This document shows positions 17,102 through 24,809 of a stretch of DNA of 36,006 bases, piece by piece (the stretch's first letter is position 1; each line of letters starts with the position of its first letter). The notes beneath the pieces are model-generated. The model was given only the letters and a program-made list of their open reading frames with translations, ran no database searches and was not told the origin of the DNA. The position numbers were made by a program, and so were the translations under genes. The stretch is from Streptacidiphilus anmyonensis (lineage in GTDB: Bacteria; Actinomycetota; Actinomycetes; Streptomycetales; Streptomycetaceae): contig NZ_BBPQ01000082.1 of assembly GCF_000787855.1 (NCBI RefSeq), forward strand, positions 1-36,006, written 5' to 3'.

Positions 17102-17971
17102 ATGGTCAGCGAAACGATCGACAGGAACGACCGGTTCCGGGGAATCCTGGACCGGCTCGCCACCAAGTCGATCGACGACTACTACAACCCGTACCGGCTG
17201 TTCGAGTGGCCGGACCGGCTCGACGAGGACATGTGGTGGATGAGCCCCGAGCTCACCACCACGTACGGGACGAAATGGGCCGAGACGCTCACGCCGCAAC
17301 AGCTCCACACGCTTTCCAAGCACGAGAGCATCAATTTCTACAGCCTCAACGTGCACGGAATCAGGGAACTGCTCATCGAGGTCGTCGGCCGTATTCACAC
17401 CGCCGGTTTCGAGACGCCTTCGGAGTTCTTCCACCATTTCATCGGCGAGGAGAACGAGCACATGTGGTTCTTCGCCGAATTCTGTCTCCGCTACGGCGGC
17501 AGGATCTACCGTCAGCCGGCCGGCGCGGAGGGGGCCGCGCCCTCGCCCAAGATCCAGAGCCTGCTCGTGTTCGCCCGCATCCTGATCTTCGAGGAGCTGG
17601 TCGACCACTTCAACTCGGCGATGGCCGTGGACGAGCGGCTGCACGAGACGATCCGCGGCATCAACCGGATCCACCACCAGGACGAGTCCCGCCACATCGC
17701 CTTCGGCCGCGAGCTGGTGGACCTGCTCCACCAGGACCTCCGGCAGACCGCCACCGAGCAGGAACTCGACGACATCTCCGCCTACCTGCGGCGCTACATG
17801 AAGCACAGCTTCGACTCGCTCTACCACCCGCAGGTCTACCGCGACGCCGGCCTGGAGCAGCCGCACGAGCTGCGCCGGGCCCTGATGGAGTCACCGGCCC
17901 GGGCCGAGGCCGAGCAGCGCACCTTCCGCAAGACCGCCAAGTACCTCGAGAGGACGGGACTCATCCGATGA
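17102..17971 (+). CDS. AurF-like diiron N-oxygenase
   Basis: A 289-residue member of the AurF/CmlI diiron family, which oxidises amines to hydroxylamines, nitroso or nitro groups. The full seven-ligand set can be placed: E75 (KHESINFY), E117 and H120 (EENEH), E164 (FEELVDH), H191, E195 and H198 (HHQDESRH). The E164-to-H191 spacing of 27 equals AurF's E196-to-H223. It is the first gene of a long overlapping operon and is coupled (ATGA) to an amino acid:carrier-protein ligase. That suggests the amine it oxidises is a carrier-bound amino acid rather than a free arylamine. Substrate and final oxidation state are inference. Another possible role is C-hydroxylation, which some family relatives perform. 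Confidence 0.85.
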   Translation: MVSETIDRNDRFRGILDRLATKSIDDYYNPYRLFEWPDRLDEDMWWMSPELTTTYGTKWAETLTPQQLHTLSKHESINFYSLNVHGIRELLIEVVGRIHTAGFETPSEFFHHFIGEENEHMWFFAEFCLRYGGRIYRQPAGAEGAAPSPKIQSLLVFARILIFEELVDHFNSAMAVDERLHETIRGINRIHHQDESRHIAFGRELVDLLHQDLRQTATEQELDDISAYLRRYMKHSFDSLYHPQVYRDAGLEQPHELRRALMESPARAEAEQRTFRKTAKYLERTGLIR

Positions 17972-18804
17972 ACCGCCTGACCGGGAGCGACGGCGCGCCC
18001 GCCCTCGCCATCCTCGGCCCGCAGGCCACCCGGCTGGTCAAGGAGCTCGACCGGGTCTTCGCCGGCTGGGGCCTCGCGGCGGGAGCCGAGGAGATCAGCG
18101 CCCCGCCGCTCTTCCCCGTGACCGACCTGGAGAAGTTCGACGTCTACACCAACTTCCCCCACCTCGCCTTCGTGGCCGGCTCGCTCGACCTGGCGGACGA
18201 CCGGTTCAAGCCCGTGGAGGGCCGGTTCGGCGCGGGCGCGGTGAGCGAGGCACGGTACGGACTGTCCCACGCCACCTGCTACGGCGCGTACCTCTTCCAC
18301 GAGGGCGAGCAGGTCGCCGACGACACCCTGGTGACCCTGGTCAACCGGTGCTTCCGCAACGAGGACCACTACGGCGGGCTGCGCCGCCTCGCCAGCTTCC
18401 AGATGCGCGAGATCGTCGCGCTCGGCGCCTACGAGCACACCCGGCAGGTGCTGGCCGGCTTCACGGAGCGGATCCAGTCCTTCGCCGCCGCCCTCGGGAT
18501 CGACCTGCGCAGGGAGGCGGCCGGCGACCCGTTCTTCCAGCGCGACGACGGCCGCGCCCTGATGCAGAAGCTCAGCCCGGTCAAGTACGAGTTCCAGTAC
18601 GGGGATCTGGCGATCGCCTCGGTCAACACCCACCGCAACTTCTTCGGCGAGCGGTGCGGCATCCGGCTGGAGTCCGGCGAGCACGCCTACACCTCCTGCG
18701 TGGCCTTCGGGCTGGAGCGCTGGCTCGCCGTGCTGACCGAACACTTCGGCGCGGACCTCGACGCCGCCCTGGCCGCCGTGCGCGCCGCCGCCGACCCGTC
18801 GTGA
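17968..18804 (+). CDS. SerRS-like amino acid:[carrier protein] ligase
   Basis: A class II aminoacyl-tRNA-synthetase-like adenylating enzyme without a tRNA-binding domain, 278 residues. Motif 2 is CFRNED (R130, E132) and motif 3 is FGLER (248-251). Three candidate zinc ligands, C104 (HATCYG), E148 (MREIV) and C244 (TSCVAF), match the Cys-Glu-Cys set of archaeal-type SerRS and of the known amino acid:carrier-protein ligases from Bradyrhizobium and Agrobacterium. Those enzymes activate glycine or alanine and load it onto the phosphopantetheine arm of a small stand-alone carrier protein. Here the carrier gene is two genes downstream, with an AcpS-type transferase between. The amino acid specificity cannot be read off. 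The start overlaps the AurF stop (ATGA) and the stop overlaps the next start (GTGA). Confidence 0.88.
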   Translation: MNRLTGSDGAPALAILGPQATRLVKELDRVFAGWGLAAGAEEISAPPLFPVTDLEKFDVYTNFPHLAFVAGSLDLADDRFKPVEGRFGAGAVSEARYGLSHATCYGAYLFHEGEQVADDTLVTLVNRCFRNEDHYGGLRRLASFQMREIVALGAYEHTRQVLAGFTERIQSFAAALGIDLRREAAGDPFFQRDDGRALMQKLSPVKYEFQYGDLAIASVNTHRNFFGERCGIRLESGEHAYTSCVAFGLERWLAVLTEHFGADLDAALAAVRAAADPS

Positions 18805-19205
18805 CCCGTCCCCGGATCGGCGTCGACCTCGTGCCGCTCTCCCGGGTCCGCACGCTGCTGGAGCCCGGCGTCGAGCCGAGGCTCAGGCGGTTCCTCTCCG
18901 CCGACGAGCTGGCCGTGTCCCGGACGCCGGACGGCGCCCCGGACCTGGCCGGGATCGCCGGACGACTGGCCGCCAAGGAGGCCGTCTTCAAGCTTCTCGG
19001 CGCCGTGGGAAGGCCCGTCCCCTGGCAGGGCATCGAGGTCCTGCGCGGTCCCGGCGGCCGCCCCGGGGTCCGACTCTCCGGCGCGGCGGCCGAGTTGGCC
19101 CGGGGCGCCGGGCTCGGCCCGATCGACGTCAGCATCAGCCACGACGGCGGCTTCGCCGTCGCCGTCGCGGCCACCACCTCCCCACTTCCGAAGGGAACGC
19201 CATGA
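18801..19205 (+). CDS. AcpS-type 4'-phosphopantetheinyl transferase
   Basis: A 134-residue transferase that moves phosphopantetheine from CoA to carrier proteins. D9 in RIGVDLVPLSRV and E60 in GRLAAKEAVFKLLG are the magnesium-binding residues of the family, and SISHDGGFAVAVA (111-123) is the conserved third block. The GTG start is fixed by the overlap with the preceding TGA; the stop overlaps the ATG of the carrier-protein gene. It lies directly between the ligase and its probable carrier, so it most likely primes the carrier proteins of this cluster. The housekeeping AcpS is expected elsewhere. Confidence 0.88.
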   Translation: MTRPRIGVDLVPLSRVRTLLEPGVEPRLRRFLSADELAVSRTPDGAPDLAGIAGRLAAKEAVFKLLGAVGRPVPWQGIEVLRGPGGRPGVRLSGAAAELARGAGLGPIDVSISHDGGFAVAVAATTSPLPKGTP

Positions 19206-19435
19206 GCTCCGCAGGCATCGACAAGGTCCGGGACTGGATCCTCGGCCGTCACCCCGACCGCACCGAGCTCGCCGCCGACGTCGACCTCATCGAGAGCCGG
19301 CTGGTCGACTCGCTCGCCTTCGTCGAACTCGTCTACACCATCGAGGACGCAGCGGGCGTCGAGATCGACTTCGACACCATCGACATCGAGGACTTCCAGA
19401 CCCTCGCGACCATCGAGAAGGCGTTCTTCGCCTGA
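19202..19435 (+). CDS. Acyl/aminoacyl carrier protein 1
   Basis: A 77-residue carrier protein. The phosphopantetheine attachment serine is S37 in ESRLVDSLAFVEL. The acidic helices that follow (EDAAGVEIDFDTIDIEDF) are typical. A ribosome-binding site AAGGGAA is 6 bases upstream of the ATG. Stand-alone carriers next to SerRS-like ligases are the known acceptors of the activated amino acid, so this is the best candidate for the aminoacyl carrier. Confidence 0.9.
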   Translation: MSSAGIDKVRDWILGRHPDRTELAADVDLIESRLVDSLAFVELVYTIEDAAGVEIDFDTIDIEDFQTLATIEKAFFA

Positions 19436-19456
19436 TCCCGAGGAGGGGTCTTCACC

Positions 19457-20284
19457 ATGGATGCAGTCTCGTACACCGCCCAGTGGATGGCCGCGGCCCG
19501 CGCCCAGGAGTCGACACGGGACGACGCGCTCTTCGTCGACCCGTTCGCCGAGGACCTGGCCGCGCCACGGGGCTTCGAGCTGATCGACCGCTACGCGGGC
19601 GGCGGCCTGCTGCCGTTCATCTCCATCCGCACCCGGTTCCTCGACGACGCCATCCGCGACGTCCTGGCGGAGAGCGGCATCCAGCAGGTGGTGCTGATCG
19701 CGGCGGGCATGGACACCCGCGCGTTCCGGCTCGACTGGCCGGAGGGCACCGAGGTCTACGAGGTCGACCACGCCCTGCTGATCGCCGAGAAGCGCCGCCG
19801 GCTCGACGCCCTCGGAGCCGAGCCGCGCACCGACCGGCGCGAGGTCTCCGCCGACCTCACCAAGGAGTGGATGCCCGCCCTGGAGGCCGCCGGCTTCGAC
19901 CGCGACCGCCCGACCCTGTGGATCGCCGAGGCGCTGACCTTCTTCCTCACCGACGAGCAGGCCGCCGGTCTGCTGCGCCTGCTCGCCTCGGCCTCGGCCC
20001 CCGGCAGCCACCTGGCCTTCGACATCCTCGGCCGCACGCTGCTGCGCAGTCCGTTCTCGAAGCGGTTCCTGGACACCCTGGCCGCCGACGGCACGCCGTG
20101 GATCTTCGGCACCGACGAGCCGGAGGAGTTCCTGACCGCGAACGGCTGGAAGGTCACCGACCTGCGCGAGCCCGGCCAGCCCGGCGCCGGCGAGGGCCGC
20201 TGGCCCTACGACGTCCAGCCCCGGGACCGCCGCGGCGCCAACCGCCTGTGGCTGATCCGCGCCGAGAGGGCGACGGCTTCATGA
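19457..20284 (+). CDS. SAM-dependent O-methyltransferase, LCMT/PPM family
   Basis: A 275-residue class I methyltransferase of the leucine carboxyl methyltransferase-like family (Pfam PF04072 type), common in actinomycetes. The SAM-binding motif is LIAAGMDTRAFRL (80-92), followed by the acidic EVDH (102-105). IAEALTFFLTDEQ and the hydrophobic C-terminal strand NRLWLIRA are family features. A strong GAGGAGGGG lies 9 bases before the ATG, the best ribosome-binding site in the operon. Family members mostly O-methylate carboxylates. In this context the acceptor could be a carboxylate, an N-hydroxy/oxime or a nitronate oxygen. The stop overlaps the next start (ATGA). Confidence 0.85.
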   Translation: MDAVSYTAQWMAAARAQESTRDDALFVDPFAEDLAAPRGFELIDRYAGGGLLPFISIRTRFLDDAIRDVLAESGIQQVVLIAAGMDTRAFRLDWPEGTEVYEVDHALLIAEKRRRLDALGAEPRTDRREVSADLTKEWMPALEAAGFDRDRPTLWIAEALTFFLTDEQAAGLLRLLASASAPGSHLAFDILGRTLLRSPFSKRFLDTLAADGTPWIFGTDEPEEFLTANGWKVTDLREPGQPGAGEGRWPYDVQPRDRRGANRLWLIRAERATAS

Positions 20285-21255
20285 GCCGTCCGACCGCGGA
20301 CCGCCCGATCACCCTGGAGCGGATCGAGTCGTACCTGCCCGAGCGCTGCGTGCGGATCGAGGAGATGGGTGAGCGGCTGGGCCTGCGCCGGGCCGAACTC
20401 GGCGTGTTCCGGAAGTTCTACGGCCTGGACACGCTGCGCTTCGACCCCGAGCTCCCGCTGCTCGACCTGCTGCGGCCCGCCGCCCGCGCCGCCCTGGCCG
20501 CCCTGCCGGAGGGCGGCCGGGTCGACTACCTGGCCTACGCCCACACCACCCAGGCGGTGGCGCCGGCCGACGTCGACATCGCCCAGTTGGTCGGCGAGGA
20601 CCTCGGCCTCGGCGACACCGAGGCCTTCGGCCTGAGCCACCAGGCCTGCGTCAGCAGCCTGGGCGCCATCGAGGTGCTCGGTGAACTGCTGCGCGCGGAG
20701 GGCGGCGAGGGCGCGTACGCGCTGATGGTCACCGGCGAGCAGGCCTACTCGCCGATCGTCCAGCACGTGCCGAACACCGCGATCATGGCGGACGCCTCGG
20801 CCTCCTGCCTGATCACCCTGGACGGCGACGGAGACGTGGTCCGCTCCTTCGCCGCCCGGACCCTGGGCGAGTACGCCCAGTGGCTGGAGCTGACCGCCGA
20901 GCAGAACACCGAGTTCGGCGAGCAGTACGGGACCAGGATCGCCGAGGTCATCCACCAGGCCCTGACGGAGGCCGGGGTGACGCTCGACGAGATCGACCTG
21001 GTGATCCCGCACAACGTCAACAAGCTCGCCTGGCGGCAGACCATCAAGGTGCTCCAGGTGGCGCCGGAGAAGGTGTTCCTGGACAACGTCCCGCGCTTCA
21101 GCCACACCTTCGCCTCGGACGTCTTCGTCAACTACACCACCCTGCGGGACGCCGGCCGCCTGGTCGACGGCGCGCACTACCTGCTGGTCTCCGTCGGCCT
21201 GGGGGCCACCTTCGGCGCGATGGTGATCACCCACCGGGCGGGGGGCGAGGCCTGA
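20281..21255 (+). CDS. KAS III-like ketosynthase/acyltransferase
   Basis: A 324-residue thiolase-fold protein. The active-site cysteine is C123 in SHQACVSSLGAIE and the catalytic histidine is H244 in VIPHNVNKLA. The third residue of the usual Cys-His-Asn triad is changed: the GN(T/S) loop reads FSHTFASD (273-280), giving His at the Asn position. KAS III-like enzymes lacking the Asn are known to perform acyl transfer to oxygen or nitrogen, or unusual condensations, rather than the normal decarboxylative step. The stop and the next start share one base (TGATG). It probably moves or elongates a carrier-bound acyl unit; which one is unknown. Confidence 0.85.
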   Translation: MSRPTADRPITLERIESYLPERCVRIEEMGERLGLRRAELGVFRKFYGLDTLRFDPELPLLDLLRPAARAALAALPEGGRVDYLAYAHTTQAVAPADVDIAQLVGEDLGLGDTEAFGLSHQACVSSLGAIEVLGELLRAEGGEGAYALMVTGEQAYSPIVQHVPNTAIMADASASCLITLDGDGDVVRSFAARTLGEYAQWLELTAEQNTEFGEQYGTRIAEVIHQALTEAGVTLDEIDLVIPHNVNKLAWRQTIKVLQVAPEKVFLDNVPRFSHTFASDVFVNYTTLRDAGRLVDGAHYLLVSVGLGATFGAMVITHRAGGEA

Positions 21256-21521
21256 TGGAACGCCAGAAGATCCTGACGGTCATCGAGGAGGCGCTCACCG
21301 TCGTCCTGGAGCGCCCGGTTCCCGGGCTGACCGAGGAGACCGCGCTCTTCGACGAGTTGCGCCTGGACTCCCTCGCCGTGCTCGGGCTGCTGATGACCGT
21401 TGAGGAGGCGACCGGGATCGCGGTCGACCCGGAGGAGCTCGACATCGACCACCTGCGGACCGTGCGGTCCTTCGCCGACTACGTCGAGGCCGCGCTCCGC
21501 GATCAGGAGGGGGCGTCATGA
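21255..21521 (+). CDS. Acyl carrier protein 2
   Basis: An 88-residue carrier protein with phosphopantetheine serine S39 in DELRLDSLAVLGLL. It differs clearly from the first carrier (LRLDSL against SRLVDSL), suggesting a separate partner, most likely the KAS III-like proteins on either side. The start ATG shares its A with the TGA before it, and its stop overlaps the next ATG (ATGA). Confidence 0.9.
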   Translation: MERQKILTVIEEALTVVLERPVPGLTEETALFDELRLDSLAVLGLLMTVEEATGIAVDPEELDIDHLRTVRSFADYVEAALRDQEGAS

Positions 21522-22360
21522 CCGGACTCACCGTCCGGGCCGCCGCCGCGGTGCGCTCGCCGCGGGGCCGGGGGCCGGGCGACAGCCCGGCCGCGCTGGA
21601 CTACTACCGCGACCTGCTCGCTCCCTTCGGCGAGAAGCCGGACGAGGAGCTGCTCGGCCGCGGCGCGCACGTCCACCACCGCGACCTCGCGGACCTGCTC
21701 ACCGCCGACGACGGCGTCGGCGCGAGCCGGCCGGACCTGCTGATCGTCGCCCACGCCCTCCCGGACGTGGTGCCGTTCACGGCCGTCGCGCCGTACCTGA
21801 CCGACCGCCTCGGCGGCCGGGCGACCAACTTCGCGATCGGCCAGCAGGGCCTGGCGGCGCCGTTCACCGCGCTGCGCATCGCCTCGGCGTACCACCGTGC
21901 GGGGCGCGCCGCGGAGGTGGTGCTGGCGGTGCTGGAGCAGACCACCCTGCCGACGGCCTTCCCGCTGGGCCGGGAGACCCCGCCCAGCCCGGAGACCCCG
22001 CTGGTCGACTCGGCCGCGGCGCTGGTCCTCGGCGCCTCGGACGGGGACGGCCTCCGGTTCGTCCGGGCGCACTCGGCCGGTTCGGCGGAGGCCGCCCTCG
22101 GCCGGGACGCCCTGGGCCGTGACCTCGGGGAGGACGGCACGCTGCTGGTGCTGGGCCCCTGGGTCACCGAGCCCGTCCCGGAGCACTCCACGCTGCATCG
22201 GGCGGCCCCGGGCGGCTACTGCACCAGCCTCTGGCTGGAGCTGGCCGACCACTGGCAGGAGTGGCGGCGCGACCACCGGCGGATCGTGTTGTGCGACACC
22301 GATCCGCGTTCCGGCCGCAGCCACGTGGCGCTCTTCGAAGGGACGGCGGGAACACGATGA
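21518..22360 (+). CDS. KAS III-fold protein lacking the catalytic cysteine
   Basis: A 280-residue thiolase-fold protein. PDLLIVAHALPD (72-83) and FAIGQQGLAAPFTALRIASAY (105-125) align with the KAS III region around the nucleophile, but the expected Cys is Leu112 (QQGLAAP). VDSAAALVLGAS (163-174) is the conserved mid-protein block. Without the nucleophile it cannot form an acyl-enzyme, so it may pair with the intact KAS III-like protein as a chain-length-factor-like or PqsB-like subunit, or act as a carrier-protein-binding partner. It overlaps both neighbours by ATGA. Confidence 0.75.
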   Translation: MTGLTVRAAAAVRSPRGRGPGDSPAALDYYRDLLAPFGEKPDEELLGRGAHVHHRDLADLLTADDGVGASRPDLLIVAHALPDVVPFTAVAPYLTDRLGGRATNFAIGQQGLAAPFTALRIASAYHRAGRAAEVVLAVLEQTTLPTAFPLGRETPPSPETPLVDSAAALVLGASDGDGLRFVRAHSAGSAEAALGRDALGRDLGEDGTLLVLGPWVTEPVPEHSTLHRAAPGGYCTSLWLELADHWQEWRRDHRRIVLCDTDPRSGRSHVALFEGTAGTR

Positions 22361-23727
22361 CCACGGTCAACCAGACGACGATCACCCTGGACCGCGCGCG
22401 GGCCGGGACCGGACCGGCCACCTGGGGGCAGCGGGCGATCTACGGGGTCGTCACCCGGCTGGGCGACGACGCCCCCAGGTACAACCTGCCGGTCGAGCTC
22501 CCCGTCACCCCGCCCCGGCCCGTGTCCCGCGTCCTCGCGGACCTGCGGGAGCTGCTCTGGCTCCACGACAGCCTGCACACCCGGCTGCTGTCGGACGGCG
22601 GGGACGGGCTGGAGCAGGTGGTGGACGCCGGCGGTGAGCTCCCGGTCGAGGTCAGGGAGTGCGCCGTGGCCGACGCCGCGACGGTCGGCTCCGGCCTGCT
22701 CGCGGAGTTGGCGGGGCGCTCCTTCGACCATGCGCGGGAGTGGCCCCTGCGGGTCGGCCTCGTGGTGTGCGAGGGCTCGGTCCACCGCCTGGTGCTGACG
22801 GGGTCGCACACCGCGATGGACTACTGGGGGCTGGGCCGGCTCCTCCGCGACCTGCGGTCGATCGAGTCGGGGGAGTCCGCCGAGTCGCTGCGCCTGGCGC
22901 ACCCCTCCCAACAGCCGCTGGAGGCCGCGGAGTTCCAGGCGTCTCCGCTCGGCCGGCGCCGGGACGAGGCAGCCCGCCGCTACTGGTGCGACCAACTGAC
23001 CGCCGGGCCCCGGCGGATATTCAACGAGCCCGCGGCCCCCGAGCTGGAGGCCGATCCGGACCGGCTCTTCCCCAACGCGCTGCTGTGCTCGCCCGCGCTG
23101 GCGGTCGCCGTCGGTCGGGTCGCGGAGGAGCTGGAGGTGAGCGACGCCGCCGTGCTGCTGGGGGCGGCCTCGCACCAGCTCGCCCGGATGTCCGGGAGCA
23201 GCGACGTGCTGTTCCAGGTCGTGGTCGGCAACCGGTTCCAGCCCGCCGCCGCGGCGGCGGTCAGCACCGTGGCGCAGGAGGCCCTGTTCCGTCTCACCGA
23301 CGCGGACCGGGACTTCGGGGACGCGGTCCGTCGGACGCGGTCCGTCGCCTTCAACGCGTTCCGCCATGCCGCCTACGACAAGTGGGCGTTGGACCGGGAG
23401 GTGGCGCGGCTGGTCGAACGGGGCGAGGCGGCCGACCACTCGTACTGGTGGAACGACACCCGGGACCCCGCGGTGGGGCCGTTCGACGGCGTCGAGCGGC
23501 CACGGGCCGCGCTGAGCGAGCTGATCGGCCTGACCGAGCTGAGCTGGCCGACGCAGTTCCCGCGGCGCGTGAACGTCTCGATGGCGGTGGACGTGCTGAC
23601 CGCTCCCGGCGCCCTGGCCCTCGCGATGACCGCCGATCCGGCCGTGCTGAGCCGCGAGGGGATGGAGCGGTTCATGCGCGGGGTCGAGAGGCTGGTCGTC
23701 GCCGAGGCGATCGCGCTGGGGGACTGA
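22357..23727 (+). CDS. Stand-alone NRPS condensation-domain protein
   Basis: A 456-residue protein with the condensation fold. The active-site HHxxxDG motif reads SHTAMDY (150-156): the catalytic second histidine H151 and the structural Asp D155 are kept, while the first His and the Gly are lost. Nothing else (no adenylation or carrier domain) is attached. Free-standing condensation domains join a carrier-bound acyl group to an amine or alcohol, often soluble. Here it may release the modified aminoacyl or acyl group as an amide or ester. ATG 22357 is fixed by the ATGA overlap; the in-frame extension to 22261 is inside the upstream gene. The stop and the next start share one base (TGATG). Confidence 0.8.
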   Translation: MTTVNQTTITLDRARAGTGPATWGQRAIYGVVTRLGDDAPRYNLPVELPVTPPRPVSRVLADLRELLWLHDSLHTRLLSDGGDGLEQVVDAGGELPVEVRECAVADAATVGSGLLAELAGRSFDHAREWPLRVGLVVCEGSVHRLVLTGSHTAMDYWGLGRLLRDLRSIESGESAESLRLAHPSQQPLEAAEFQASPLGRRRDEAARRYWCDQLTAGPRRIFNEPAAPELEADPDRLFPNALLCSPALAVAVGRVAEELEVSDAAVLLGAASHQLARMSGSSDVLFQVVVGNRFQPAAAAAVSTVAQEALFRLTDADRDFGDAVRRTRSVAFNAFRHAAYDKWALDREVARLVERGEAADHSYWWNDTRDPAVGPFDGVERPRAALSELIGLTELSWPTQFPRRVNVSMAVDVLTAPGALALAMTADPAVLSREGMERFMRGVERLVVAEAIALGD

Positions 23728-24803
23728 TGACCACGCGCTATGCGGGCATCGCCTGGACCGGTGCGGGCTACCGGGTCGACGTCGTGGACGGCGCGGGCGG
23801 CCGGGTGGCGGAGCCGAGCAGTTGGGGCGCCGCCGAGGTGGCCGAACTCATCGCCTGGCTCAGGGGCCTGGACCACGGGCAGGCGCCCGCCGTGGTCCTG
23901 GACAGCACCAACGGGCTGCTCGACGGCCCGATGACGGCGGCCGGTCTGGAGGTGTACCGGGCCGACCCCTGGCTGCTGCCGCCCCGGCCCCGCTTCGGCT
24001 CCGTCCCGGCCGAACGGCTGGCGGAGCAGGCGTGGACCGCCCCCGGCACGCTGGCCCGGGTGACCGCCGAGGGAGGCAGCCTGACCGGCCGCGCCGAGGA
24101 GTTCCACGAGGGCGTGCGCCGCGGGGAGCGGACCGTGGCGGAGCTGACGGCGGCCGGGCGCTGCCTGGAGCACGGCCACCGCGGCAGCCCCCGGGTCGCG
24201 CTCACCTTCGACGACGGCCCCGACCCGGTGCACACCCGCCGGGTGTTGGAGATCCTGGAGCGCTACGGGGCCAGGGCGACCTTCTTCTGCGTCGGCCACC
24301 ACGTCGCGGCGCTGCCCGACGAAGTGCGCCGGATCGCCGCGGCCGGCCACGAGGTGGGCAACCACTCCTGGTCGCACCCCTTCCTGCCGGACCTGACGCC
24401 CGACGAACTACGGGAGCAGATCGACCGGACGACGGAGGCGGTGGCTGCGGTGACCGGCGCGGCGCCGACCCGCTTTCGGCCGCCGTACGGAGCGCTGACC
24501 CCCGAGGTGCTGGCCGTCCTCGAGCGGCATCCCGCCACGCTCACGATGTGGGACGTGGACTCCCGCGACTGGACCAGGCCGGGCCCGGAGCGGATCGCCG
24601 CGACGGTCCTGGGGGCGGCCGGGCCCGGCTCGGTGGTGCTGATGCACGAGGGCGCGGGCGACCGCGGCCAGACCGTCCGGGCCCTGCCCTCGATCCTCGA
24701 GGGCCTGCTCGAACGCGGCCTGGAACTCGTGCCCGTGGGCGAACTGCCCGCACCCGCCCGCCACCCCACCCACCAAGACCGCGCGTCACGACCCGAGGGC
24801 TGA
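23727..24803 (+). CDS. NodB-type polysaccharide deacetylase with RNase H-like N-terminal region
   Basis: A 358-residue protein in two parts. Residues about 155-345 are a complete NodB/CE4 deacetylase: TFDDGP (160-165, with D162 and D163), HSWSH (213-217, metal His), RPPYG (251-255), DVDSRDW (276-282) and LMH (305-307). Residues about 1-110 resemble the RuvC/RNase H-like N terminus of IS110-type transposases (YAGIAWTGAGYRVDVVDGAG, then VVLDSTNGLLDG and LEVYRADPWLLPPRP). No signal peptide is seen, so unlike most chitin or peptidoglycan deacetylases it should be cytoplasmic. It may remove an N-acyl group from the cluster product or an amino-sugar precursor. The N-terminal assignment is by pattern only. 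Confidence 0.8.
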   Translation: MTTRYAGIAWTGAGYRVDVVDGAGGRVAEPSSWGAAEVAELIAWLRGLDHGQAPAVVLDSTNGLLDGPMTAAGLEVYRADPWLLPPRPRFGSVPAERLAEQAWTAPGTLARVTAEGGSLTGRAEEFHEGVRRGERTVAELTAAGRCLEHGHRGSPRVALTFDDGPDPVHTRRVLEILERYGARATFFCVGHHVAALPDEVRRIAAAGHEVGNHSWSHPFLPDLTPDELREQIDRTTEAVAAVTGAAPTRFRPPYGALTPEVLAVLERHPATLTMWDVDSRDWTRPGPERIAATVLGAAGPGSVVLMHEGAGDRGQTVRALPSILEGLLERGLELVPVGELPAPARHPTHQDRASRPEG

Positions 24804-24809
24804 ACTGTC

